Below are positions 26,497-35,092 of a stretch of DNA of 51,857 nt, piece after piece. This DNA is from Rhodobacteraceae bacterium REDSEA-S34_B6 (GTDB lineage Bacteria; Pseudomonadota; Alphaproteobacteria; Rhodobacterales; Rhodobacteraceae). The DNA lies in NCBI GenBank assembly GCA_001627925.1, contig LUQC01000024.1, positions 1-51,857 on the forward strand, in the 5' to 3' direction. The position numbers and the translations under genes are program-made. The notes beneath the pieces were generated by a model. The model was given only the letters and a program-made list of their open reading frames with translations. It was not told the origin of the DNA and searched no databases. The first letter of the stretch is position 1. The number at the start of each line of letters is the position of its first letter.

Positions 26497-27711
26497 GTGG
26501 AAGAGGGATTTAAGGAACTTATTTCGAAGTACCAAGGGTCTCAGAGTCTCCCTCGCCAATTTTATACGTCTGAGACTGTTTATAAGATGGATATCCAGCA
26601 TTATTGGAACCATAGTTGGATTTGGGTTGGGCATATAAATCAAATCCCAAACATTGGGGACTTTTTTTTATTCGATTATGGTTATGAGTCGGTGATAATT
26701 GCTCGTGACAAAAATGGTAGTGTAAATGCGTTCTTAAATGTATGCCGCCACAGAGGTTCAAGGGTATGTATTGAAAAGAGCGGAAATACTCGGCTATTTG
26801 TATGCCCTTATCATGCATGGACTTACGAACTTAATGGAAGCCTGCGTGCTGCACGCGAAATGGAGGATAACTTCAACACAGCAGAATATTCATTAAGAAA
26901 AGTCAATCTCCGAATTTTTCACGGGCTCATTTTTATTTGCGTAGCAGATAATCCACCTAATATAGATGAAGGCTTACTTCAATTGGAACCATTAGTTGAA
27001 CCTTTTGAATTTGAGAATTTAAAAATTGTGCATAGCTCAAATTACCCGGTAGCTGCGAATTGGAAATTGGCTTTAGAAAATTATATGGAATGCTACCATT
27101 GTGCGCCTGCCCATTTGGAGTATTCTCGCTCGCACAGTCTAAAAGATCCATCAAGCGCCAATATCGAATTGAAAAATTGTATGCTTAAGAAAAGTATGGA
27201 TGTGGGGTTATCTGGAGAAGAGCTACATATAAATCTTTTGGAGTCAAATAATGTAGAAATGGACTTCTATTTTTCTCGTTATCCTCTCTTTCAAGGGTAC
27301 AAAACTGGTAGTAAATCTGGGGAAAAATTAGCACCATTGTTAGGTAGGCTTAAAGATTTTGATGGTGGGACAAGTGATATACAAATAGGCATTTTGAACA
27401 ACTTCTTATCTTACTCCGATCATGTTATTGGTTACCGTTTTATACCAAGGTCTCTTCAAATAACGGATATTGAAGTAATTTGGATGGTGAGAGAGGATGC
27501 GGAAGAAGGGAAAGATTATAACCTAGAAGATCTGACTTGGTTATGGCACTGCACATCTCAGGATGATGAACGCATTATTGCTCTTAATCAAAAAGGGGTT
27601 AATTCTAATCACTATGTGCCTGGCCCATTATCAAATATGGAATGGGGTATAAAAGCGTTTCATGCTGGATATCTGAAACAATTAGAAGAAAAAACAAATA
27701 TTAATTCCTAA
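26497..27711 (+). CDS. Rieske non-heme iron oxygenase, alpha subunit (betaine/quaternary amine type)
   Basis: 404 residues; GTG start with TTGGAGG upstream. Rieske cluster: Cys83, His85, Cys103 and His106 (NVCRHRGSR, then FVCPYHAWTYEL). Mononuclear iron site: His201 and His206 in ENYMECYHCAPAH, with bridging Glu198 in place of the Asp found in aromatic dioxygenases, a feature I associate with GbcA, carnitine and stachydrine oxygenases. It probably demethylates or cleaves a quaternary amine; the demethylase 34 bases upstream would take the next methyl group. The reductase partner is not in the window. Confidence 0.88.
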   Translation: MEEGFKELISKYQGSQSLPRQFYTSETVYKMDIQHYWNHSWIWVGHINQIPNIGDFFLFDYGYESVIIARDKNGSVNAFLNVCRHRGSRVCIEKSGNTRLFVCPYHAWTYELNGSLRAAREMEDNFNTAEYSLRKVNLRIFHGLIFICVADNPPNIDEGLLQLEPLVEPFEFENLKIVHSSNYPVAANWKLALENYMECYHCAPAHLEYSRSHSLKDPSSANIELKNCMLKKSMDVGLSGEELHINLLESNNVEMDFYFSRYPLFQGYKTGSKSGEKLAPLLGRLKDFDGGTSDIQIGILNNFLSYSDHVIGYRFIPRSLQITDIEVIWMVREDAEEGKDYNLEDLTWLWHCTSQDDERIIALNQKGVNSNHYVPGPLSNMEWGIKAFHAGYLKQLEEKTNINS

Positions 27712-27762
27712 AATTTTGTGTAAATTGTTACTGCATAAGAACTATTCCATACGGGGTTTTTC

Positions 27763-29148
27763 ATGAAAATTGGAAATTCAAATTTTGCAAATACCAATGA
27801 ACCATCTACAGATTCTTTGCATTCCTGGGATAGGCAACACCAATTGCATCCTTGGGCAGCAATGGACGCTTGGCGCGAGTATGATCACATGCTGGTGGAA
27901 AATGCAGAGGGAATTTATTTATGGGATGCCTCAGGTAAGAAATTCATAGATGGCCCGGGTGGGATGTGGTGTGTCCAGATTGGCTATGGAAGGCAAGAGA
28001 TGGCCGATGCAATTGCCAAGCAAGCCATGAAACTACCATATGCCTCACCGTGGACCACGGTCACCGAGCCATCCTCTATTCTCGCAAAAAAAATTGCTGA
28101 GTTGGCCCCTGGTGATCTTAATAATGTATTTTTCACAACGGGTGGTTCGACTGCAGTTGATACGGCTATAAGAACGATGCATTTTATGAATAATAGATTG
28201 GGAAGGCCAGATAAAAAAATCGTTTTAGCCCGAGAGAAAGGTTATCATGGTTCAACATATTTAGCTTCGACAGTCACTGGTAAGGAACGAGATAAATCTC
28301 GTTTTGATATTGAGAACCGCTTGGTTCACTTTTTGCCAGATGTTAATCCTTATCATCGGCCTGAAAAAATGTCAGTTGAAGCTTGGTGTGATCAAAAAGT
28401 TGCAGATTTAGAGAATGCTATCAAAAAAATTGGACCTGATAAAGTTGGGGCATTTATTGCTGAACCAATTCTCTGTTCGGGGGGCGTGATCATTCCACCT
28501 GATGGATATCATAAGCGTACGTTAGAAATTTGTCGAAAATACGATGTACTTTATATTTCAGATGAGGTCGTGACAGGTTTTGGTAGGCTTGGTCATTGGT
28601 TTGCATCTAGTGACGTATTTGGAATTCAGCCGGACATCATAACTTGTGCAAAAGGCTTAACATCAGGATATTTACCATTAGGAGCGTGTATAATATCAGA
28701 CGATGTAATGGAAAGAATGGAAAGCCCAGATGAATCTGTTTTGTTCTCCAATGGTTATACATATTCGGCACATCCAGTATGCTGTGCAGCCGCATTGAGG
28801 AATATTGAAATTTTTGAGGAAGAAAACATTTTAGGGAATGTTCAAAAAGTTATGCCGTATTTTCAAGAGAGGTTAAAACAGCTTTCAAAATATCCCATCG
28901 TGGGTGATGTACGTGGAATGGGTCTTCTTGGATGCATCGAAGGAAAACCTGCGCAGGAAGGTTTTACATTGGCAGAAGAAAGAAAACTTGGAGCGCTCCT
29001 AGATGAGACTTGCGAGGAAATGGGGCTATTAGTAAGACCATTAATAAATATGGCCGTTTTTTCGCCCCCATTAATAATAAATCATTCTCAAGTTGATGAG
29101 ATGTTTGATATTCTTGAGAAAGCTCTAAAAAAAATTTCTGGAATTTAA
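27763..29148 (+). CDS. Class III PLP-dependent aminotransferase
   Basis: 461 residues, standard for omega-amino acid / diamine transaminases. PLP lysine Lys297 in ITCAKGLTSGYLPLGA; the Asp of the YISDEVVTGFGRLG motif binds the pyridine nitrogen; GPGGMWCVQIGYG is the N-terminal substrate region; TTGGSTAVDTAIR binds phosphate. Likely substrates are a polyamine, beta-alanine, taurine or another omega-amine. It begins about 50 bases after the Rieske gene and is convergent with the amine oxidase (7-base gap). Confidence 0.92.
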   Translation: MKIGNSNFANTNEPSTDSLHSWDRQHQLHPWAAMDAWREYDHMLVENAEGIYLWDASGKKFIDGPGGMWCVQIGYGRQEMADAIAKQAMKLPYASPWTTVTEPSSILAKKIAELAPGDLNNVFFTTGGSTAVDTAIRTMHFMNNRLGRPDKKIVLAREKGYHGSTYLASTVTGKERDKSRFDIENRLVHFLPDVNPYHRPEKMSVEAWCDQKVADLENAIKKIGPDKVGAFIAEPILCSGGVIIPPDGYHKRTLEICRKYDVLYISDEVVTGFGRLGHWFASSDVFGIQPDIITCAKGLTSGYLPLGACIISDDVMERMESPDESVLFSNGYTYSAHPVCCAAALRNIEIFEEENILGNVQKVMPYFQERLKQLSKYPIVGDVRGMGLLGCIEGKPAQEGFTLAEERKLGALLDETCEEMGLLVRPLINMAVFSPPLIINHSQVDEMFDILEKALKKISGI

Positions 29149-29155
29149 CTTTAAA

Positions 29156-30439
29156 TTAGTGAGACTTATTTTTAAGTTTGATGAATTTTGCTATTCGAAT
29201 AGCAGCCATTTTACCACTTTCATATGCTCCATTGACCAAACCTGCTTTATTCCCTGTCGTTGCTTCACCAGCAAACATTAATTTTTCTGCAATGGGTTCA
29301 CTAAGCAGTTTTCGTACGCCGTAGCAGCCTGGTTTAACCGCAGAGTAGGATCCTTCGGTTAGTGGGTTAGTCGCCCAATCGGTAGCAAAACCTTTTAAAA
29401 AATGCTTACGTATGTTGCCCCCAGATAAAGCCTCTAGTTTGGAGAGTGCATACTCAACAATTTCATTTTGTCCTTGCTTGGATAAGTTCCAGGCAAACTG
29501 CCCTCCGATAAACCCCACAATGTAATCGTGCCCAGTTGGCCATGCTAAGAAATAGCAGCCACTCCCGATATCCTCTGGCTCAATATCATATTGTAAGAAA
29601 CTATTTTCAGTAAATCCTAATCGACTTCCGTCAAAGAGCAGTGGTATTTTTATCAAGAGGCCCATTTGAATACCATCAAGTGCTTTTTGCACATTGCTGG
29701 AAAGTGTAGGAAAAAACTTTATTTTTTCAGACTTCAAAACACCAATAGAAACAGTACAAATGCACCCTCTAGCCGTAATTGTACCTTTTGATGTAACAAC
29801 TTCTACGCCTGTACCTGAATAATCTATTTCATGTACGGTTGTGTTTTGAACGATGGGAAAGTTGTTATTCAAGGTGGCCACTAAGCTCCCTAAACCTTCT
29901 TTTACAATAAAGCTTGGTTGGGTGTCTTTTAAATGCCAATATTCCGCTGTCGATATCTGATCGATATCAACAGCGTAGTTAAGCGGCCCCTCCCAATTCT
30001 GAAAACATTCGCCGTACGGAACTTTTGGAATAATTTTTGACGCAGGTATATCTAGTCCTCTGCGTCCAGCCTCACGAATAGCTTCTTTTATCCTCACTTC
30101 AGACTTATAGTACTTATTTAATGCTGCTTTTGTGGATTTTGTACCGTTTTGCTCGAACATTTCTATCTGTGGGCTTGAATGATCTATGAGTGTAAAATTA
30201 TTCATTTTACCCAGATCTGAGAATATATTATCGTCAGAGCCAGAAATCCAGGAACAGCCATGATCGACAGGTTGGCCAAGAACTTTACTCTCCGTATAAG
30301 CTCTACCTCCAATACGATTTGCAGCCTCTAAGATGATATATGATATCCCTTGTTCTTGAAGCACTCTGGCTGCAGAAAGTCCTGACGAGCCGGCACCGAT
30401 TATCACAATATCAGGGTTATTTGGAAGAGTTATACCCAA
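29156..30439 (-). CDS. Flavin-containing amine oxidase
   Basis: 427 residues. The FAD-binding Rossmann motif is VIIGAGSSGLSAARVLQEQG with Glu at the end of the second strand (ILEAANRIGGRAYT). The C-terminal FAD motif is FAGEATTGNKAGLVNGAYES. The aromatic and WATNPLTEGSYSAV region matches monoamine/polyamine oxidases. It should oxidise an amine to an imine/aldehyde with H2O2 release. It is divergent from a polyamine-type binding protein gene and convergent with a transaminase, which fits amine or polyamine breakdown. Confidence 0.9.
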   Translation of the reverse strand: MGITLPNNPDIVIIGAGSSGLSAARVLQEQGISYIILEAANRIGGRAYTESKVLGQPVDHGCSWISGSDDNIFSDLGKMNNFTLIDHSSPQIEMFEQNGTKSTKAALNKYYKSEVRIKEAIREAGRRGLDIPASKIIPKVPYGECFQNWEGPLNYAVDIDQISTAEYWHLKDTQPSFIVKEGLGSLVATLNNNFPIVQNTTVHEIDYSGTGVEVVTSKGTITARGCICTVSIGVLKSEKIKFFPTLSSNVQKALDGIQMGLLIKIPLLFDGSRLGFTENSFLQYDIEPEDIGSGCYFLAWPTGHDYIVGFIGGQFAWNLSKQGQNEIVEYALSKLEALSGGNIRKHFLKGFATDWATNPLTEGSYSAVKPGCYGVRKLLSEPIAEKLMFAGEATTGNKAGLVNGAYESGKMAAIRIAKFIKLKNKSH

Positions 30440-30649
30440 GGTTTTTATCTACTTTCGGCCTTCATATTGTAGAAGAAGCTATAATGCAGTCGTAGTGTAT
30501 GCAACCTGTCAGATTTCCGTGTTTTTTCTTAGATTTGGCACCAATAGTGATATTTCTCTATTTAAGCCTTCTAATTTGTCTAGACTCATTACAAATTAAT
30601 GTATTTTATGAATCGCATGCTATGAACTTTAATTAAGGAAGTGGGAAAA

Positions 30650-31702
30650 ATGAGAAAATCTTTAAGTTACTTGGTGGCTGCAACAGCGTTGTCATTTAGT
30701 GCTCATGCATTTGCAGCTGACAGTGAGCTGGTCGTATTTGACTGGGGTGGATATGAAGACGAAATGTTCTTCCAAGATTATATGACAAAATATGGGGATG
30801 CGCCAACTTACTCTTTCTTTTCAGATGAAGAAGAAGCTTTTCAAAAAGTACGCGCAGGTTTTCGAGCTGATTTAGGGCATCCATGTTCGCAGTCAGTCGT
30901 TAAGTGGAGAAATGCAGGAATTATAAAACCGATTGATACCTCAAGACTGAAAAATTTTAGTAAGGTTGATCCGGGTTTTGCTGGAATGGAAGGTTTTCAA
31001 GTCGATGGCGTGCAATGGGCACTTCCTATAGACTGGGGCGCTACGGCCTTAACATATAATGCAGAAGAAGTGTCGGCAGAAGAAGCAAGTTCTTTGTACG
31101 TTTTTGCTGATCCGAAATTTCAGGGACGAGTTTCTATAATTGACAATGTGGATGATGCTTACGCACTTGGTTACTTGGCTGTTGGCGTTATGGATTGGAC
31201 AAAATCGACAGATGCAGACTTTAAGAATGCCTCTGATTTCCTAAGAAAAGTGCATAAGAATGTACGACAGTATCACGCAGATGGTGCTGAAGGGGCGGCC
31301 CTAATGAAGAGTGGAGAGATTCTTCTTGAATGGACATGGAATGAAGTGGCTTTTACGCTCGGCTGGGAAGAGGATGCACCAGAAACTGTATTCAAAAGGG
31401 ATACAAAAGAGGGATCCTCAACTTGGGTATGTGGCTATACAATGATGAAAGATGCACCAGGTTCAGAACAAAAAGCATATGATTTTCTTGATGCGTGGCT
31501 GTCTGATGCATCTGCCGAGTATATTGTTACCGAGTGGGGTTACGGGCATACTAATAAAGAAGTAATGGCTACCGTTGGTAAGGAAAATGGATGGGAACCA
31601 CTAGCAAGTTATACCGAGGGTTCTTTATTCCAAAAGCCGTCAGATCCGGCGCTTAGGGAGCGAATGATCAAAGAATGGGAACTGATCAAAAGTGGTTTCT
31701 AA
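30650..31702 (+). CDS. Polyamine-type ABC transporter substrate-binding protein (PotD/PotF)
   Basis: 350 residues from the ATG at 30650 with AAGGAAGTGGG upstream; a GTG at 30641 lies inside this ribosome site. Signal peptide: RKSLSYLVAATALSFSAHAFAA, cut before DSELVVFDWGGYE. The mature start and segments such as VQWALPIDWGATALTYN, and the terminal DFLDAWLSDASAEYIV, match spermidine/putrescine-binding proteins. The aspartate/aromatic ligand pattern cannot be fixed by eye, so the ligand might also be another cation. The matching ATPase and permeases are on the other strand, converging on this gene. Confidence 0.9.
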   Translation: MRKSLSYLVAATALSFSAHAFAADSELVVFDWGGYEDEMFFQDYMTKYGDAPTYSFFSDEEEAFQKVRAGFRADLGHPCSQSVVKWRNAGIIKPIDTSRLKNFSKVDPGFAGMEGFQVDGVQWALPIDWGATALTYNAEEVSAEEASSLYVFADPKFQGRVSIIDNVDDAYALGYLAVGVMDWTKSTDADFKNASDFLRKVHKNVRQYHADGAEGAALMKSGEILLEWTWNEVAFTLGWEEDAPETVFKRDTKEGSSTWVCGYTMMKDAPGSEQKAYDFLDAWLSDASAEYIVTEWGYGHTNKEVMATVGKENGWEPLASYTEGSLFQKPSDPALRERMIKEWELIKSGF

Positions 31703-31714
31703 GGAACCACTTTT
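31688..31714 (+). terminator. Intrinsic terminator overlapping the stop codon
   Basis: Perfect 10-base stem AAAAGTGGTT / AACCACTTTT (31688-31697 and 31705-31714) with loop TCTAAGG. The TAA stop of the binding protein gene lies in the loop. A-rich and T-rich ends make it work in either direction. Confidence 0.7.
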
Positions 31715-31722
31715 AGATACTT

Positions 31723-31745
31723 TCAGAGGCGTATTTCGCCTCTGA
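31723..31745. terminator. Second hairpin, bidirectional terminator
   Basis: Perfect 9-base stem TCAGAGGCG / CGCCTCTGA with loop TATTT, only 8 bases beyond the first hairpin and 2 bases before the stop of the convergent ATPase gene. On the minus strand it is followed by AAGTATC, so the T-run is poor; it may serve as a paused barrier between converging transcripts. Confidence 0.55.
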
Positions 31746-31747
31746 TA

Positions 31748-32821
31748 TTAATTTGAAAAAGCCATTATATTATTAGTATCGGCTTTTAGATAAATTTTAT
31801 CACCTAAAGAATAGTTAATCTGATCAACAGAATTTTGTGACGATATTGTAAGGGTTTCATTTGATCCGCATGAAACTTTATAACAGGTAGTTTCACCAAA
31901 GTATGATACATCAATTATAGTAGCTGTTATAAATGCTTTTGAACGGGAAGGTTTTCGGATAATTGAAATTTTTTCGGGTCTGATACCCAAAATAATTTTA
32001 TTTGATGCGTTACCAAAAACCCTTGATTTGTCGATAGCTATTTCACCAAAAATTTCAGAGCGAACAGTGAAATTTTTGTTTTCTACTATGTTCCCGTTCA
32101 CGAAATTCATTTCACCAATAAAGGAAGCCACCTCTTTTGATGTTGGAAATTCATAGAGTTCTTTTGGTGATGCTTCTTGTGCGACCTTTCCATCGAACAT
32201 GACGGCAACCTTATCACTCATCGTAAGTGCTTCTTCCTGGTCATGCGTTACAAGAATAAAAGTAATTCCCACCGCTCTTTGCAAATGTCTAAGCTCTGAC
32301 TGCATTTGCTCGCGTAATTTTTTATCTAATGCTGACAAAGGTTCATCTAGTAGCAGAACTTTCGGCTTAAGTATAAGGGCACGCGCCAATGCAACTCGCT
32401 GTTTCTGGCCGCCAGAAAGCGCGTTTGAAGAGCGCTTGTTGAATCCCGAAAGCCCAACTAATTCGAGCGCTTCATCAACAAGTTTGTTCCGATTTAAGCT
32501 TGGATCCCGTTTACTTCGCAATCCATAAGCAACATTCTCTTCGACATTTAAATGTGGAAAAATTGCGTAATTCTGAAAAACCATATTTGTTGGCCTGAAG
32601 TTAGGCTCGATTCCTTCCATTGAGGAATTATCAATGAATATTTGACCAGAGGTTGGTTGTTCAAATCCTGCGATTAACCTAAGCAAGGTAGTTTTCCCGC
32701 AGCCCGAGGGGCCTAAAAGAGAATAAAACTGGCCCTCCTCAATAGCTACAGACACTCCATTAACGGCATTAACATCCCCGAAACTTTTATAGACATTTTC
32801 TACCTGAACTAGCTTACTCAT
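31748..32821 (-). CDS. potA: Polyamine-type ABC transporter ATP-binding protein (PotA-like)
   Basis: 357 residues from the ATG at 32821, preceded by AAAGGAAG; 24 upstream codons overlap the permease gene region and look non-coding. Walker A GPSGCGKTT, Q-loop NMVFQNYA, signature ALSGGQKQRVALARAL, Walker B VLLLDEPLSALD and His switch VTHD are all intact. The C-terminal TOBE domain (about 270-357, GIRPEKISII) is the regulatory part usual for PotA/MalK-type ATPases. Downstream member of the operon after two permeases. It energises uptake of the ligand bound by the protein at 30650. Confidence 0.92.
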   Translation of the reverse strand: MSKLVQVENVYKSFGDVNAVNGVSVAIEEGQFYSLLGPSGCGKTTLLRLIAGFEQPTSGQIFIDNSSMEGIEPNFRPTNMVFQNYAIFPHLNVEENVAYGLRSKRDPSLNRNKLVDEALELVGLSGFNKRSSNALSGGQKQRVALARALILKPKVLLLDEPLSALDKKLREQMQSELRHLQRAVGITFILVTHDQEEALTMSDKVAVMFDGKVAQEASPKELYEFPTSKEVASFIGEMNFVNGNIVENKNFTVRSEIFGEIAIDKSRVFGNASNKIILGIRPEKISIIRKPSRSKAFITATIIDVSYFGETTCYKVSCGSNETLTISSQNSVDQINYSLGDKIYLKADTNNIMAFSN

Positions 32822-32843
32822 TTGTTTAAACTTCCTTTGAAAT

Positions 32844-33641
32844 TTAGAGTACTGTATTTTGTGTTTTTGCCGCTCTTCTTCTGAAATATTCACTCAAAGA
32901 TAGTAGAATTAGCGAAACTATAATTAGAATTGTTCCCAATGCCATTGTCGTTGGTAGTTGTTTTGGAAAACGAAATAAAGACCATATGTAAACTGGTAAA
33001 GTCGTTTCTGTTCCTGTTAAGAAGAAGGCAATTATGAATTCATCTAGTGAAAGGGTGAAGCCCAGAAGCAGGCTGGCCATTATTCCTGGGTAAACTAGAG
33101 GAAGTATTACGCGGCGAAACGTTCCAAATTGGGTTTCACCCAAGTCTAACGAAGCTTCTTCCAAACTAATGTCCAGGTTATTAAAAGCAGAATTCATTAT
33201 TAAAATAGAAAAGGGCATTATTAATAATGTGTGACCTAGAACAACGCTCCAGAGGTTTAGTGGTAATCCAAGCTGAATAAGTACGATCAAAAGGGAAACG
33301 CCCACTATTATCTCTGGAAGAACAAGAGGTGCCAAAATAAAGGTCAGCGAAACCTGTTTTCCAGGAAATTGGTATCGGCTGGTCGAGCGTGATGCAAGCG
33401 TGCCGAGGATTGTTGCGAAAATACTTGATGATGTGGCTACGATAAGTGAATTCCTCAAGGCTTCATGCAAGGTTTCTTGATATAATAGAGCCTCAAACCA
33501 ACCGGTAGTGAACCCAGATAATGGGAAAGCAATTATTTGGCTTGAATTAAATGAAAAAATTGGCAGAAGAAGCGCTGGTGCGTATAAAAAAATTAAGTAA
33601 GTAATTGCAAAGATTTTTAAAAATTTACTAGATCTACCCAT
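32844..33641 (-). CDS. ABC transporter permease (PotC-like)
   Basis: 265 residues with six hydrophobic segments and the EAA coupling loop ISLEEASLDLGETQFGTFRR followed by VILPLVYPG, the BPD-type contact site for the ATPase. The family mark FTTGWFEALLYQE after the first helix matches spermidine/putrescine PotC-type proteins. Starts 1 base from the previous gene's stop, so it is in one operon with it; the ATPase gene follows after 22 bases. Confidence 0.9.
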   Translation of the reverse strand: MGRSSKFLKIFAITYLIFLYAPALLLPIFSFNSSQIIAFPLSGFTTGWFEALLYQETLHEALRNSLIVATSSSIFATILGTLASRSTSRYQFPGKQVSLTFILAPLVLPEIIVGVSLLIVLIQLGLPLNLWSVVLGHTLLIMPFSILIMNSAFNNLDISLEEASLDLGETQFGTFRRVILPLVYPGIMASLLLGFTLSLDEFIIAFFLTGTETTLPVYIWSLFRFPKQLPTTMALGTILIIVSLILLSLSEYFRRRAAKTQNTVL

Positions 33642-33642
33642 A

Positions 33643-34551
33643 CTAGTACTTCCTCAAGTACTTTTTGTTAACTAAAACAAAAACAATTGATATGAATGCT
33701 ACAATGACCAGAGATGATACGGATAATGCAGCGGCAAGTGGGGCGTTATTAGCTTTGGAGAATTGGACTTGTATCATATTTGCTATCATTAGGCCGTCAG
33801 TACCGCCAACTAACTTTGGTGTGATATAGTCTCCAACCGTTGGGATAAAAATTATCAAGGCGGCTCCTACGACCCCTGGCATAGATAGTGGTAGTATCAC
33901 TCTAAAGAACTGACGAAATGGTCCATCACCTAAATCTCTACTTGCCTCAAGAAGGGATCGGTCGATTTTTTCAAGCGAAACAAAAATTGGTAAAATTGCA
34001 AAAGGAGCCCATCCATGTGTCAAAGCTATAATAACGGCATTAGAATTATATAAAATAAACGTCAGTGGTTCGCTTATCATTTCTAACCACAATAAAAAGG
34101 AATTAAGCACGCCATTGTAGCCAAGAATTACCTTCCATAAAAACATTCTAAGTAGGTAGCTTGTCCAAAATGGTATGGTTATTAAGAACAACCAGAGGGC
34201 CTTTCTGTTACCTCCATGGAATGAGATGAAATAGGCCATTGGATAGGCGAGTAAAACGGTAAAAAATGTTACTGTAAGGGAAATTGTTAAAGATCTTGAA
34301 AACAGTAATTGGTACACTGGCTGTGTAAATGCCTCGATGTAATTATTTAAAGTGAATGTTCTATTCAGCACTAAGTAATCTTGTGTCCAAAAACTTAATA
34401 AGAACATCATAGTCAGTGGTGCTGCTAATAAGACAAGACTGAAAGTTAAAGGAGTGGAAAGAAGCTTCCAGCCTTTTCTCGTCTCTTGTTTAATTTGAAA
34501 TTTTAAAATTTTTATCCTCATTATCCTTAACGCAGGGTACGAACTCTTCAC
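33643..34551 (-). CDS. ABC transporter permease (PotB-like)
   Basis: About 302 residues with six hydrophobic segments and EAA loop LLEASRDLGDGPFRQFFR followed by VILPLSMPGV. DYLVLNRTFTLNNYIEAF after the first helix is typical of PotB-type subunits. The start is uncertain: GTG at 34551 or ATG at 34521, neither with a good ribosome site. A promoter-like pair lies upstream (34577-34607). First permease of the transporter operon, 123 bases downstream of the cupin gene. Confidence 0.88.
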   Translation of the reverse strand: MKSSYPALRIMRIKILKFQIKQETRKGWKLLSTPLTFSLVLLAAPLTMMFLLSFWTQDYLVLNRTFTLNNYIEAFTQPVYQLLFSRSLTISLTVTFFTVLLAYPMAYFISFHGGNRKALWLFLITIPFWTSYLLRMFLWKVILGYNGVLNSFLLWLEMISEPLTFILYNSNAVIIALTHGWAPFAILPIFVSLEKIDRSLLEASRDLGDGPFRQFFRVILPLSMPGVVGAALIIFIPTVGDYITPKLVGGTDGLMIANMIQVQFSKANNAPLAAALSVSSLVIVAFISIVFVLVNKKYLRKY

Positions 34552-34576
34552 TCAAGCGAGCAATTCTACCCACAAG

Positions 34577-34607
34577 CTTATAATGCTTACAGCCTTAATT
34601 TCGTCAA
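34577..34607 (-). promoter_or_regulatory. Possible promoter for the permease-permease-ATPase genes
   Basis: On the minus strand TTGACG (34602-34607) is followed after 19 bases by TATAAG (34577-34582). Boxes are good, but the spacer is 2 bases long for a sigma-70 promoter. It lies in the only sizeable gap of the minus-strand operon, between cupin and PotB-like genes. Confidence 0.35.
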
Positions 34608-34674
34608 GTTCAATAACTAAAATCTAAAGTGTAATTAGTGTCAGAAAATGTTTATGTGCTGAGTTCTAGTTGGT

Positions 34675-35046
34675 TTAGTTCGCTTCTTCTATTGAATGTT
34701 CTACGTTCTCCGAAAACACTGCGACTGTACATCCATTTTCAGAGTATGAGTTGTGTTCCGTGCCTGGCGCTAACCAAACTACATCGCCAGCCGAATATAT
34801 GGTGCCATCATTATCCCTTAGTTGTCCCTCTATAACGTAAAACTCTTCCGCCCCACCGTGACGATGAGGGACAGATGATGATCCTGGCTCCATTTTGTAG
34901 ATATAAAACCCAACATCTCGCGGCATGGTGGGGTTTAGCTTTATATAAGATGTTCCGGTTTCTCCGGTAGTTTTTGTATCGTAAGGAGTAAATTTAGCAG
35001 TTTTTATATTAACTACTTTACGCTCATGAGAATTTATAGATTTCAA
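34675..35046 (-). CDS. Small cupin-domain protein
   Basis: 123 residues; TTG start with AGAGGAAAT upstream. A single cupin: motif 1 is PHRHGGAEEFYVIEG (His, His, Glu metal ligands) and motif 2 is AGDVVWLAPGTEHNSYSE (His). It is a small metal-binding beta barrel of ChrR-like or dioxygenase-like type. It lies directly after the Rieske oxygenase gene (46 bases) and before the transporter genes on the same strand, so it may act on, or sense, the same amine compound. Function not predictable. Confidence 0.82.
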   Translation of the reverse strand: MKSINSHERKVVNIKTAKFTPYDTKTTGETGTSYIKLNPTMPRDVGFYIYKMEPGSSSVPHRHGGAEEFYVIEGQLRDNDGTIYSAGDVVWLAPGTEHNSYSENGCTVAVFSENVEHSIEEAN

Positions 35047-35092
35047 GATTATTTCCTCTCAGCCTACATATTAAAGATAATGACTTTTTGAT

